Source: Tuctoria greenei (Eukaryota > Streptophyta > Magnoliopsida > Poales > Poaceae). Taken from it: DNA of 64,000 nucleotides. Each line of letters opens with the position of its first letter. Position 1 is the first letter of the stretch. Location: NCBI GenBank assembly GCA_036927565.1, contig JAYESD010000001.1, positions 279,693,560-279,757,559 of the forward strand, given 5' to 3'. The notes beneath the pieces are model-generated. The model saw nothing but the letters and a program-made list of their open reading frames with translations, was not told where the DNA came from and did not search any database. Shown piece after piece: positions 21,787 through 33,255 of the stretch. A program made the translations under genes and the position numbers.

Positions 21787-23456
21787 TGTTGACAGTTGTT
21801 ATATACCAATTTCATCCGTCAATTTAACTCAATTATGTGAAGGATTTATCATTTCTTGCACACATCACCTTTCTATCTAACCCAATTCCACTTGGACTTG
21901 GAAAAATATGTGTATGCAGCATTTTATGCAGGAAATGAGGAAATGTAGAGGGACCAATCCTATAAATTATCATCCCAGCCAATCAGGCAATAACACGTGG
22001 CATCCCATGGATCAAATGGCTCACAAACAGAAGTATCCGAGGAGATCCAACGGTGTATAACCCATATACATCAATGGGACCCAACTGGCAGCCACCTGGA
22101 GAAAGCACACGAGAATTGGTGCAATGACCATGTCAGCCGAACCAGGGGGTCGACCAAACTGGTCTCTGCACTAAACTCGGTCAGACTCCAGGTGTTGGCT
22201 CCTCCCGACTTCCTGGAGTCAATGGTGACTGATTCGCGCGCTTTTGGTGGTGGGAACCGACCTCAACACTAGTATAAATAGGACCTCCTACCCCTCACTT
22301 CAACACACACCACTTGAGCTTCATCTCTATTGTATACACTGTCATCCATAGTCTTAGAGGAGTTAGGTTGTAGAGAGGAGAGTCTCTAGTCCCAAGTCCA
22401 AATTGGGAAAGGAGTAAGGAGTCTCTCTCTTCCCAATCCTATATTGGTAAAGGTATGTCTCATGTATTCTTTCTTGTATTTGTGACATTATGCATATTAA
22501 AGATAGTATCTTTAGTCTCTACTTATACATATACTTGGGCAAAGCGTTTCTTTTTTATTGTGGAGTCCATGTATGTGGAAGGCATAGCTTCTATGACTAT
22601 TTCATCATGAACATATCTCATTATCATAGAACCTATAAACCCCCACTGTAGTTTAGTTAATTATAACATAACTAGGTTAGTATGGATAATTATGCGGTGT
22701 ATCAACATTGGTTCAATGATGATTCAATTCATTGCCTTATGATGGATTGTGCCTAGGCTCTTAAGGTAATTACTTAATATGCTAGCATGGTGCTAGGATA
22801 GCTAAGTAGCATTGGATATCTCGTAGACCCACGGATTGAAGAGGTGGGCAGTAGGTGGTGACAGCCCTATCTGTCCTTTGTAATCCTCCATGTTCGGCTA
22901 TGCCACAGGCTCTTGGTAGGAGTCGCCCTAGTATTGCTAGGGGTAAGCCCATGCCCGATGTGTTGAACCACATAGCATAAGTATTCACTATTGATCTAGC
23001 TTATGAGTAATTAGTTTAGACTATGTATATGTACAATAGAGCATCGTAGGAGTACCTCCGTAACTCTCAACCTTAACTAACCTCTAGGATCCTCTTACCC
23101 CCCTTAGACTTGAAAGCTTTTGTGTGTGTCACACTACCTCCAATATTATTTTATCCATCCTTACTAGATTCTTACCTAGACCTTTCTACCCTTTCCACTT
23201 GATGATTGCTATATCTCTACCCCGCCTTCCTTTGGGATCAAATAAATGACACCCTTGGGAATACTCTAAGGGGAAATGCTACAATGATATCTCCGTGCGC
23301 TTGCGGAATTCACTCTGTGATCCAATAGAACCGTTAACAAGCATTTCTGACACATCAGTTGGAGATGTTTAGTTAATGGTGCATAAGTAATACCAACAAG
23401 AATTTTTGGCACTATTGCTGGGATGATTTGTTAGTATATCTTAGGAGCCGTCAACA
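21787..23456 (+). repeat. Athila-2 5' LTR
   Basis: TGTTGACAGTTG to GAGCCGTCAACA, 1670 bp. TATA box at 22273-22280. The last 110 bp contain repeats of the terminal unit with decayed primer-binding sites (TGGCACTATTGCTGGGATGA at about 23406). Confidence 0.88.
22273..22280 (+). promoter_or_regulatory. TATA box of Athila-2 5' LTR
   Basis: TATAAATA in ACTAGTATAAATAGGACC. Confidence 0.6.
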
Positions 23457-23464
23457 AGCATTTC

Positions 23465-23482
23465 TGGCATCGTTACCGGGGA
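23465..23482 (+). other. Athila-2 primer-binding site (tRNA-Asp)
   Basis: TGGCATCGTTACCGGGGA, 8 bp after the LTR, with two differences from the complement of plant tRNA-Asp. Confidence 0.65.
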
Positions 23483-23594
23483 AGGCAAATAGATATATAA
23501 CATGACTGAGTGAATAGGATAGAACTCCGGGTAGGATTTCAGTAGGATAACCATTCTTTGTTTTCGCATTTTAAATGTGAAAATAGGGTAGTGT

Positions 23595-25997
23595 ATGTCT
23601 GGTTTCCGCCTGCCAGAAAACTTTGTTGAAGATCCCGAATCTCTTCTGAGAGACCGACCCCGTGTTGTTACTCCTCAGAAGATTCGAGCGTCAAAGCAAG
23701 GCAGCATTTCTGCACCAACAATTCGAACGTCGATGGCTCAGAAGACCCTTTGTGAGTTCTCAGCTCCCTCTGCTAACAATGTGCATATTGGGCCCACTGT
23801 TAACACGGGAGATGTGAACTTCGAGATCAAAATTGGCCTTATCACTATGGTGCAAGCCAACCCATTATGTGGGAAGGCTAATGAGGATGCAAGTGCTCAC
23901 GTGCAACAATTCCTCGAGATCTATAGCACTTTTAATATCAAGAACATGTCTCCGATACGGTCCGTCTGAGACTGTTCCCGTTCTCTCTCCTTAGGAGAGC
24001 GAAACAGTGGTTCTACGCGAACCGAAGTGCTATAGACACTTAGGAGAAGTGTTCTACGACATTCCTCGTGAAATTCTTCCCGTTGGGCAAAACCAATGCC
24101 CTACATGGAAAGATTTCCAACTTTCAGCAAGAGCCCAAGGAATCTATTCCCGAGGCATGGGAAAGGCTTCAGGAGTACATCCTAGCCTGTCCTCACTATG
24201 GGATGGATGATTGGATTCTTATTCAAAACTTCTATAACGGGTTGATCCCATCAGCTCGTGACCATTTGGATGCTGCTGCTGGAGGAGCCTTCTTCCCATT
24301 GATGGTGCCAAAAGCTAAAGATCTTATTGAGAAGATGGTGTCCAACATGGGATGGAACGATGAGCGTCTCCATACCCGATAGCGAGGCATGCACACCTTG
24401 AAGGAGGTGGACATGATCACTGCAAAATTGGACCTCCTAATGAAGAAAATTGATGGACAAGCCATTGGTGAAGTGTCTGGCAATGCCTATGCCTTAGACT
24501 CTCACATCACGTGTGAAGTATGTGGCAACACGGGTCATATGGCCAATGATTGCCCAGAAACTCGTGAGGATGCCCTATACCTCACCAACAACGGAAATTT
24601 CAACAACAACAATGGCTATTGTCCAGGAGGTCAAGGGTGGGGTCAACAACGCCCATTCTTTCAAGGAGGGTACAACAACAATGGCAACCCTGTAAATCAG
24701 CCCAACTTGAGAGAACTTGCCATTAGCCAGCTCAAGATCAACAAGGCTTTATCCAAGAAGTTTTCAGCTAATGACAAGACCCTAGAGAATATCAATGCAA
24801 AGATTGAAGGACTATCCTCAGCATTCAAGAATCAACTGAGCTTCAACAAGATGTTGGAGACTCGGTTGGCACAACTTGCTGCAGTTGTCCCTCCATTGGA
24901 AAACAACAAAATTCCGGGGCAGCCAGAAGCCCCAGTAGAGAACGTCAATGCAGTGTTTACGAGGGGAGGAAAGACCACTCGTGACCCACCATATCCCACA
25001 CAAGAAAAGAGGACAACTGTGCCTGAGAAGGAGGATGTCCCAAGTGAATTACTTGGTGAGAGAATGGCCACACACTTTGAAGACACCAACTTATTGCCAT
25101 TCCCTCACAGACAAAGGAAGCCAACAGTGGATGAGCAATTCAACCGTTTTGTTGAGATCATCCAAAAGATCCACATCAATGTGCCCTTGATTGATGCGAT
25201 GCAAGTACCCACTTATGCTCACTATCTCAAGGACATATTGAACAACAAACAGCCATTGCCCACCACTGAGTTCGTCAAGCTTACGGAAGACTGCAGTGAG
25301 CCATCCTCAATAGGCTCCCTGAAAAGAAGACCCTGGATGTCCTACCATTTCATGCTCAATTGGGGCTCACCACTTTGACAAGGCACTTTGTGATTTGGGA
25401 GCAAGTGTTAGTGTGATGCCCAAGGTTGTGTTCGACCAGTTCAACTTCACAAAGCTGACTCCAACACCAATGCATCTACAACTGGCTGACTCTTCAGTCC
25501 GTTATCCAGCGGGTATTGCTGAAGATGTCCTGGTGAAGATTCGGAACTACTTCATACCTGTGGATTTTGTGGTGCTAGACATGGACATTGAGAAAGATAC
25601 ACCACTCATTCTTGGGTGTCCATTCCTAAGCACTGCAAAAGCTTGCATAGATGTGGGTGCTGGAGAAATCCACTTCCATATCAATGGCAAGAGGGAAAGG
25701 TTTAACTTTCGGCCTAGACCAGAACAATGCTCCATGATTCGAATCAAGTATGGGCCGAATGACAAACACATTAGAGAGGTCAAAGTCACCCCTTCAAAGG
25801 TGGACTCACTAATTGCATTCATGAGAAGATTAATCTACGAGGAGAATTCATCATTTCGACCACGCCGATATCCAAAGGCGACGGAATCATCTGGACCTTC
25901 CCGAAGGCCCAAGTCCACCAAGCTGCCAAAGAAGGAATGGCGGAAGAAGCAAGACAAGCCGTCCAAGCCCATCCATCTGGGCCCGTATGTGAAATGA
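23595..25997 (+). pseudogene. Athila-2 gag-protease
   Basis: ATG at 23595. The first 125 codons are open, then a stop and frameshift near 23967, and the capsid-like region continues in other frames from 24068 (FFPLGKTNALHGKI, ERLQEYILACPHYGM, FYNGLIPSARDHLDAAAGGAFF). After a TAG near 24380 comes the zinc knuckle CEVCGNTGHMANDC (24512-24553) and an Asn/Gly-rich stretch. A frameshift near 25320-25380 precedes the retropepsin, whose active site reads CDLGASVSVMP (Asp codon at 25392), the usual Athila/Tat form, then a hydrophobic TPLILGCPFL. The frame ends at 25997 after a Lys/Pro-rich tail with no RT after it. Gag forms particles; protease matures them. Confidence 0.85.
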
Positions 25998-26381
25998 AGA
26001 CGGAGGAATGTCCATCTCATTGGACGGTGGTGAGACCTATGCCAATAGGTTAAATTGGTAGTTATCCCACTTTATTTTTCTTTCTTTCTTTTTCCACCCC
26101 ATTTTGATTTTTCCCATTGCATATTTGATTGTTCCTAGCAAGTTGAGAATCTTATATTCTCAACTATCATTTTTCTTTCTTTCTTTTCAAAAGAAAATTT
26201 TTGTTGGATTTGAAAAAGGGTTTTTATTTAAAAAAAAAAAGATTTTCTTTTGTCTGCATTTGCATTTTACACTCAAGCTTTCAAGAGGAGAAAAATCGTT
26301 GAGAGTTTTGTTTTCCAAACATCGCTTCTTTTCGGATTTCTCTTGCCTTGTTTTGTTCTTGCTTGTTGAACTCAAAAAGAC
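25998..26381 (+). other. Athila-2 spacer between protease and env-like ORF
   Basis: T-rich non-coding sequence containing CCAATAGGTTAAATTGGTAG and runs of CTTT. This is where RT, RNase H and integrase would be in a full Athila element; no trace of their motifs (such as a YIDD- or FIDD-type box) is seen. Confidence 0.65.
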
Positions 26382-26769
26382 ATGAAGAGTTTGTTCGGAA
26401 AGAGGAAGGGGGCTGCAAGCTCAAGCCATGGTGAAGGTTCTAGTGCACGCCTCTCTTCCATGGGTACAAGCCCCAAGGAGGAGAAGTGTGTGTGAGGACA
26501 CTCCCATGGAAGAGAGAGGCAACCCCCACCAACTTCTTCATGACAACGACCTCGACATATGAAGCGAAGTTGAAGATCAAGCACGCAGGCTTGTCCAAGA
26601 TCGTGAGTTCCGCCACACCAAGGCTTACGATCCACATTTGATCTCCAAAATAGGTATGGACTCCGAATTTGTTTCCATTTGGCATGCAATTGGATTTGAT
26701 GACCTTGCTCACATAGAGGAGAAAGGTTCATGCCTTCTCACTACCCAATTCCTTTGCACACTAAGAATA
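26382..26769 (+). pseudogene. Athila-2 env-like ORF (ATHILA ORF-1 type), first exon-like part before Tekay-1
   Basis: ATG at 26382 opens MKSLFGKRKGAASSSHGEG, a basic, Ser-rich start. A frameshift near 26490 and a TGA near 26560 follow, then a clean stretch (EDQARLVQDREFRHTKAYDP and onward) runs up to the Tekay-1 insertion at 26769. The reading frame resumes without loss at 47464. Regions like this downstream of Athila pol have been called ORF-1 or env-like. No signal peptide or membrane segment is visible in this half. The protein's role is not established. Confidence 0.7.
26765..26769 (+). repeat. Target-site duplication of Tekay-1, left copy
   Basis: GAATA directly before TGTAACACC; identical to 47459-47463. 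Confidence 0.9.
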
Positions 26770-29430
26770 TGTAACACCCTCATTTTCATGCATCATGCCC
26801 TACATACACTCATATACATGTTTAACATTAACCCACATAAAGAGGAACGCGTTTGATTTGGAACAAAACCGCACTTAAAATGCAGAAAAGTGCGGACTAG
26901 TCTGATTTTTGGCACTGGAAACTTCCGGACTTGTCTGATTTTGTGCAGACTAGTCCGATATTCCAAGAATCCTTGAAAATTTGCTAAGTCCTTGGACTTC
27001 TCCGGACTAGTCCGGTGTTCCAGCGGACTTGTTCGATTTCCTCTCTGTTTAAAGTCGGACTTGTCCGATGTTTGGCCAGACTTGTCCGATTTTCTCTCTG
27101 GATGACTTTGGACTAGTCCGGTCCTTTCCAGACTTGTCCGGTGACTCTGAATTGATCTTTTGTTTTATGACTTGTTTCTTGGGTTTCACGTTAAGTGGTC
27201 CTAGGGACGTCGTGCCTAACTCTTTTAGAGCCCATGTGGGACTCTAAACCAGCCTCTACTCATCCCAAACTCGAAATCCATCTAACCCTAGCCTCCACCT
27301 CTATATAAACAGCCCCACCCCTTGGATTGACATCTATTTGCCACTTTTCCACCCACCCAAATCCTAGTTCGTGGGGAGCCACCATCAAGGAGGGAGGAGA
27401 AGATCCCAAGCAAGAAGAATAAGGGGAGGAAACGAAAGAGGATCAAGATCTCCACCAAGTTTCGTTCTTCACCACCAATTCACCTCAAAGTTCATCACCA
27501 ACCCTATATCACCAAGATCCAAGTGCTACCTCCAAGTTTCTTGATTCATTGGAGTACTAAACACCTGGTATACCTTCTATTCTCTTTTCCTTATGAGAAT
27601 TCAACCCCTAATCTCCAAATTCACATCGATCTAAAAAACCCTAATCCACTGATCTCGCAGAGTGCGGACTTGTCCGGTCCCTAGCGGACTAGTCCGATCT
27701 TCCTGGTTAAATTGCATCAAATTAAATTCTAAAGTTTGACCTAATCACATCCAAATCTGTATAAACTTGTTAAAATCTATTAGAACTAGTTAGTGATCAT
27801 TAAAAGCAATCTATTAGCAAGTTCTACCTTGCATTTGCATAAATCATGCATGTCATGTCATATTGAGTAATATTTGTGTACCCTTTGATTGTGTTTCTTG
27901 TCTTGTATGTCTATTGTGCGGAATAGCGGATTTGCGCTAGAGAGTGCCGCGGAGGATCTACAACACCAAGAGTTTGAAGGCTTTGACCCTAATCAACAGC
28001 AAGAGCAAGGCAAGTGTCCTTGAAGCATATTGATACTATTTTTTAAAATAAATGTTTTGTTTGCAAAACTGCATGCTATGTCAAATTGATGGGAAACCCT
28101 ATGGTAGGAAGTTTACTAGTTTTGTTGACCACCCTTGTCACCTGGATTACATGGTAGAGAGTCGGGAAGGGTTTTTACCTTTTTGCTTCGCTTAATTAAT
28201 TGGGATGGGAAAACAACACTACACATTTAATTTAGCATTAATGATATTTTGGTTAATGTGAACTGGTCAATATGATATGGTAATGGAAGATCTAAGCAAG
28301 CCTGGTATGTGGATGGGTTGGATGTCATGGTGGTTGCTTGCTTTAGATCTAAGGACCGGTTCATGCGAGAATAAGCCAGGACTACAGTGCTACCACGAGG
28401 CCAAGTATGGGTGCAGCGTAGCTGATTAATTAGGGCTTTGCTAGTGCTGTTTGGACCATTGTGGATGCTCGGGGAAGGGGTAGTCGGATTGGGTTTGTTG
28501 ATGATTGGTGGGACTACCCTGGGATCAGAATGGCTCAAGAGGGGGCCCTTGGTTGAAGATGTGCTCTGTAGGAGACATTGCCACCGGTGAAACCTCAGTG
28601 GGGTCTAAATAGGCTAGTAATCCCTTTGTAAAGGCTATTTTGTGATATCTTGGCCATACACCAAAGGAAGTGTAATAGGCGTGAGGGAGGTTCTTTAGTC
28701 GCCGACGGGTGATGAAATCACAAACACGTGGGTAAAGCGGTACAAACTCTGTAGAGTGTGTCTAAAACTATCATGATAGCCGTGCTCCCGATTATGAGCA
28801 CTGGACAACTTCCATGATTAGAGGGTACTCGGTATTGCGATGGTGTTATGGTTATGGTTGGTATTATGGTTATGGATTAATTTCTGGTATTGAATATAGT
28901 TATTGGCAAATGGTAAAATCTGGAACTTTTGATGAGGATGGTGAATTCAGACTAGTATTATGATATTACTTATGATTATGATGGGTTTATTTCATATAAA
29001 TATAATATATTGCTTTTCAAATGTTTTGATGTACTTTTCAGCACTTTGCCATTATTATTGTTGTCATTGCAATCCCCCCCAACAGTTGCAGGTCAGGATT
29101 GGGAGTTTAATAGCGATAATGCGGAGTTCTAGGATGTGTCTACCGTCAGCTTTGCCTGTGATGTTATTGGAGCTGCGCTATCCATTATGCTTAGTTTGCT
29201 TAGTTACTTAATTAGAGTATTTCCGCTGCATTAGTCAAACTTGTTATTAATCTTCACTAGAGCTTGTATTCGAGAATATTTTGAATTGTGTAATAAAAAT
29301 ACTTATTTAATAATTTAAGCTGTGGTAATTTTCTGTATACTCTTTTGTGATTGCACTCGTGTATGTGTGATGAACATCCTGGGCACACATATGTGTTAGC
29401 TTGGTTCATTTTTTGGAACCGGGCGTCACA
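26770..29430 (+). repeat. Tekay-1 5' LTR
   Basis: TGTAACACCCTCATTTTC to ACCGGGCGTCACA, 2661 bp. A palindrome array of about nine copies lies at 26889-27145, with a pair at 27663-27695. TATA-like TATATAAA near 27302. Compared with the 3' LTR it lacks about 65 bp near 29067 (the stretch with CCAGCCACATGTCATAC), and it has roughly one difference per 20 bp over the first 170 bp, more than the Tekay-2 pair. Confidence 0.9.
27302..27309 (+). promoter_or_regulatory. TATA box of Tekay LTR
   Basis: TATATAAA in CACCTCTATATAAACAGCCCC. Equivalent boxes lie at about 33839, 41459 and 45283 in the other three LTRs. The palindrome arrays are 150-400 bp upstream of it. Confidence 0.55.
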
Positions 29431-29433
29431 GAT

Positions 29434-29445
29434 TGGTATCAGAGC
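29434..29445 (+). other. Tekay-1 primer-binding site (initiator tRNA-Met)
   Basis: TGGTATCAGAGC, the standard complement of the initiator tRNA-Met 3' end, 3 bp after the LTR. Confidence 0.9.
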
Positions 29446-29542
29446 CACAGGTTGACCGTAGGATGCAGCCTAGATAGAATGGACACTTTAGAGCACATAG
29501 GGGCACTTAGGAATCGATTTTGTTTTGTTGGCTTGTTGTTTG

Positions 29543-29543
<1 letters not shown>

Positions 29544-29631
<88 letters not shown>

Positions 29632-29632
29632 T
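29544..29632 (+). repeat. (TA)n microsatellite in Tekay-1 leader
   Basis: About 89 bp of almost pure TA repeats, interrupted once by TATGTATA near 29611. Tekay-2 has only TATATATAT at the same place (about 36158-36166). Confidence 0.95.
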
Positions 29633-29775
29633 TGTTTGCTTGTGTGCTTAATAGAGGATTTTGGGGTGCTTTAGCATTGCCATGTCCACGTAGACTAGCT
29701 TGTTGTTTAGTTTCATATCCCTTGATGCATATAGTTGGGGACGTTTTCTAAATCTTACCTATTGCTTTTCTCCAG

Positions 29776-31335
29776 ATGGTGAGGACTCGCAACTAGAGGG
29801 ATGGCAATGATGCAGAGGAGAAAAATGGAGTGCCTTAGAACAACATTGGACAAGGATCTACTCAGGGAGCTATCAACATTGAGCAGCTTTTGGCTATGCA
29901 AAACCAGCTCATGCAGACCATGATACAGACTATGGGACAGCTGCAGGCTGGCAATATCAACAATCAGCCCCACATGCCTCCACCACCACCCCCGCCTCCT
30001 CATAACCGATTGGGAGAGTTTATGAGGACTAGGCCGCCGACCTTTGCTCAAGCTGCCGACCCTATGGATGCGGATGATTGGCTCAAGTCCGTGGAGAAGA
30101 AACTTGCTATTGTCCAATGCAATGACCGGGAGACGGTGCTATTTGCTTCTCATCAACTCGTTGGAGCAGCTGCAGATTGGTGGGATGCTTATTGCAATGC
30201 TCACGAGAATCAAGAGAGGATTACTTGGGCCAAATTCAAGGAGAGTTTCCGTTCTCATTATATGCCAGAAGGTGTTATGCTCTTGAAGAGACAAGAATTT
30301 GAGAACTTGAGGCAAGGAAGATCGAGCGTGAGTGAATATCTCAACAAGTTCACTCAACTCTCAAGGTATGCGCCTAAGGATGTTAGTCGGGACAGCCGGA
30401 AATAATACTTGTTCATGAGGGGCTTGAACCATGATATCCAAGTGCAACTACTCAATTGTGACTATGCAAATTTTCAGAAGCTCGTGTACAAAGCAATTGT
30501 GGTTGAGAACAAGATTCGTGAGATGGAGCAAGACAACAAGAGGAAGGCGCTATATCAAGGACAGCAACAAGGAAGTAATGTGCGCCCTCGCTTTGCGCCG
30601 CCCAATGCGCCTTACTTCGGCCCTTCTACGCCTGCTCAGCGCCCTGGTTATGCACCGCGCCCAACTCAGTTTGTGCAGCAGCACCCTGTCATGCAAGCAA
30701 CTAGGCCTCCAATGCCTTATGCACCTCGTGCTAATTTTCCTGCTACAAATGTTCAAAACCAAGATCGTCCCAATAATTCCGGTGGAGTTAAGAAGTGTTA
30801 TACTTGTGGAGAAGCTGGACACTTTGTGCATCAATGTCCTAAGTCAGGCCTTGGTCAAGGAAGCAATGCGCCGAGGCAAAACCCAAGACCCAATGGAGGA
30901 GCGCCACAAGGGAACCGTGGACAGCAGAATTTTGCTCGTGGCAACATGAACCATGTCTCTACGGAGGATGCTCAACAAGTGGATAATGTGGTCATTGGTA
31001 TGTTTCTCGCCAACTCCAACCCCGCGACTATGTTATTTGATTCTGGAGCATCGCATTCATTCATTGCATCGAAGTATGTTGCCAAGTATAGTTTGCCTAT
31101 CTCTCATATGAAGTTTACTCTATTGGTTAAGTCCCCTGGAGGAGAGATGAGGACAAATATAGTATGTCCAAAAGTAAGCCTTAGAATAAGGGGGGTAGAC
31201 TTCTCCGCTAACCTCATTGTTTTGGATTCTCAAGGATTGGACATTATACTTGGTATGGACTGGTTGAGGAAGCACAATGGAGTTATTGAGTGTGCCACGA
31301 AGACGGTGAAATTGATTAATAAGGGATCACCATAG
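29776..31335 (+). pseudogene. Tekay-1 gag-protease
   Basis: ATG at 29776 (MVRTRN). In-frame stops at 29794-29796 and 29836-29838 (TAG; Tekay-2 has CAG at both) and at 30403-30405 (TAA for CAA). Gag shows a proline run (HMPPPPPPPPHNRLGEF), the retrotransposon gag core (LFASHQLVGAAADWWDAY, FRSHYMPEGV, SSVSEYLNKFTQLSRYAP) and the zinc knuckle CYTCGEAGHFVHQC. Protease has LFDSGASHSF and IILGMDWL. A 4-base loss near 31320 relative to Tekay-2 shifts the frame, ending it at 31335 before RT. Gag forms the particle; protease cleaves the polyprotein. Confidence 0.9.
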
Positions 31336-33255
31336 AATTTGAAGCATCTCAAACCGCACCGAAGCGATTGGAGTTGAATCATATGGACGGTGCCGCAATT
31401 GAGGAGATTCCGGTGGTGTGTGAATTTTTGGATGTTTTTCCGGACGAGTTGCCAGGTATGCCACCCGATCGAGACGTTGAGTTTGATATTGATTTAATAC
31501 CTGGAACTGCACCTATAGCTAAGAGGCCGTATAGGATGCCTCCTATGGAATTAGCGGAGCTCAAGATGCAAATTCAAGAGCAACTAGAGAAAGGTTTTAT
31601 TCGTCCTAGCTCTTCACCTTGGGGAGCGCCCGTGCTGTTCGTGGACAAGAAGGATGGATCCCAAAGGATGTGCGTAGATTACCGAGTTCTCAACGAGGTA
31701 ACAATCAAGAACAAGTATACCTTGCCACGTATAGAGGACTTGTTTGATCAGATGAAGGGTGCTTGTGTCTTCTCCAAGATTGATTTGAGGTCGGGATACT
31801 TTCAAATGAAGATTAGACCATCGGACATACCCAAGACAGCTTTTAGAACACGGTATGGATCTTATGAGTACACCGTGATGTCATTTGGATTGACAAATGC
31901 GCCTGCCTACTTTATGTACCTCATGAATAAGGTCTTCATGGAGTACTTGGATAAGTTCGTTGTGGTGTTTATTGATCATATTATGATCTACTCGAAGGAT
32001 GAGAAAGAACATGAGGAACACTTGAGGCTTACATTGCAGAAATTGAGAGAGCATCAATTGTATGCCAAGTTCAACAAGTGTCAGTTTTGGTTGAAAGAGG
32101 TGTCGTTTTTGGGTCATATCATCTCAGGAGGAGTATCGGTTGACCCCGGAAAAGTGAGAGACGTGTTGAAGTGGGAACCACCGCAAAATGTAATGGAAAT
32201 AAGGATTTTTCTTGGAATGGTTGGTTTATTACCATCGATTCATCAAGGACTTTTCCAAGATAGCCAAGCCAATGATGGAGTTGCTAATGAAGGGAAAGGC
32301 TTTCCAATGGACTCAAGCATGTCAAAATTGTTTTGAGGAGTTGAAGAAGAGCTTAACCACAGCTCCAGTTTTGGTACTGCCGGATGTGAGCAAGAGTTTT
32401 GATATTTATAGCGACGCATCGAGACAAGGACTTGGATGTGTGCTCATGCAAGAAGGTCAAGTGGTCACCTATGCATCAAGACAATTAAAGAAACATGAGC
32501 AGAATTACCCCACGCACGATTTGGAACTCGCGGCCATGGTACACGCATTGAAGATTTGGAGGCACTATATCCTTGGACATAGGTGTGAAATTTATACGGA
32601 TCATAAGAGTTTGAAGTATATTTTCACACAAACGGATCTGAACTTGAGGCAACGAAGATGGTTGGAGCTCATCAAAGATTATGATTTGGGGATCAACTAT
32701 CATCTGGGAAAGGCCAACTTAGTGGCCGATGCTTTGAGTAGAAAGGGAGTAAGTCATCAACTCACAGTTCGAGAGTTACCATCCGAGTTATGCAAGGAGT
32801 TTGAACGGTTGAACCTCGGGTTTGTAAATGAGATGGAGATGATGGAGTTAAACCCAACCTTGGAGCAAGAAATTCGAGAGGCACAAACTGCAGATGAGGA
32901 GATCAAGGAAATCAAGGAAAGGATCGAGGAAGGGAGAGAATTCAGATTTGATGAAGACGAACATGGTACCTTATGGCTTGGAAAGAGGATCGTTGTGCCT
33001 AATGTAAAGCATATTCGGGAGACAATATTAAAGGAGGCACATGACTTGCCTTACTCGATTCACCCTGGTTGTACAAAGATGTACAAAGACTTGAAGACTT
33101 GCTATTGGTGGGATAGCATGAAGAAGGACATAGCTGAATATGTATCATTGTGTGATGTGTGCCAACGAGTCAAGGCGGAACATCAAAGGCCAGCTGGATT
33201 ATTGCAACCATTGAAGATCCCAGAATGGAAGTGGGAAAAAATTGGTATGGACTTC
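31336..33255 (+). pseudogene. Tekay-1 pol, part before the Tekay-2 insertion (RT, RNase H, integrase zinc finger)
   Basis: RT runs from PVVCEFLDVFPDELPG. Its active-site box reads FIDHI (31968-31982) where Tekay-2 has FIDDI: the second catalytic aspartate codon is GAT to CAT, which should abolish polymerisation. A frameshift near 32215 separates RT from RNase H (DIYSDAS, THDLELAA, YTDHKSL, VADALSRK). The integrase HHCC finger (HPGCTKMYKDLK to CDVCQRVKAEH) follows. The sequence stops inside IGMDF at 33255, where the Tekay-2 LTR starts. It continues at 43655. Confidence 0.9.
33251..33255 (+). repeat. Target-site duplication of Tekay-2, left copy
   Basis: ACTTC directly before TGTAACACC; identical to 43650-43654. 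Confidence 0.92.

Noticed and set aside
28227..28538. Antisense ORF shared by Tekay LTRs (also 34853, 42427, 46202)
   Set aside because: Lengths and ends differ between copies, and the copies are too similar for an open frame to be informative.
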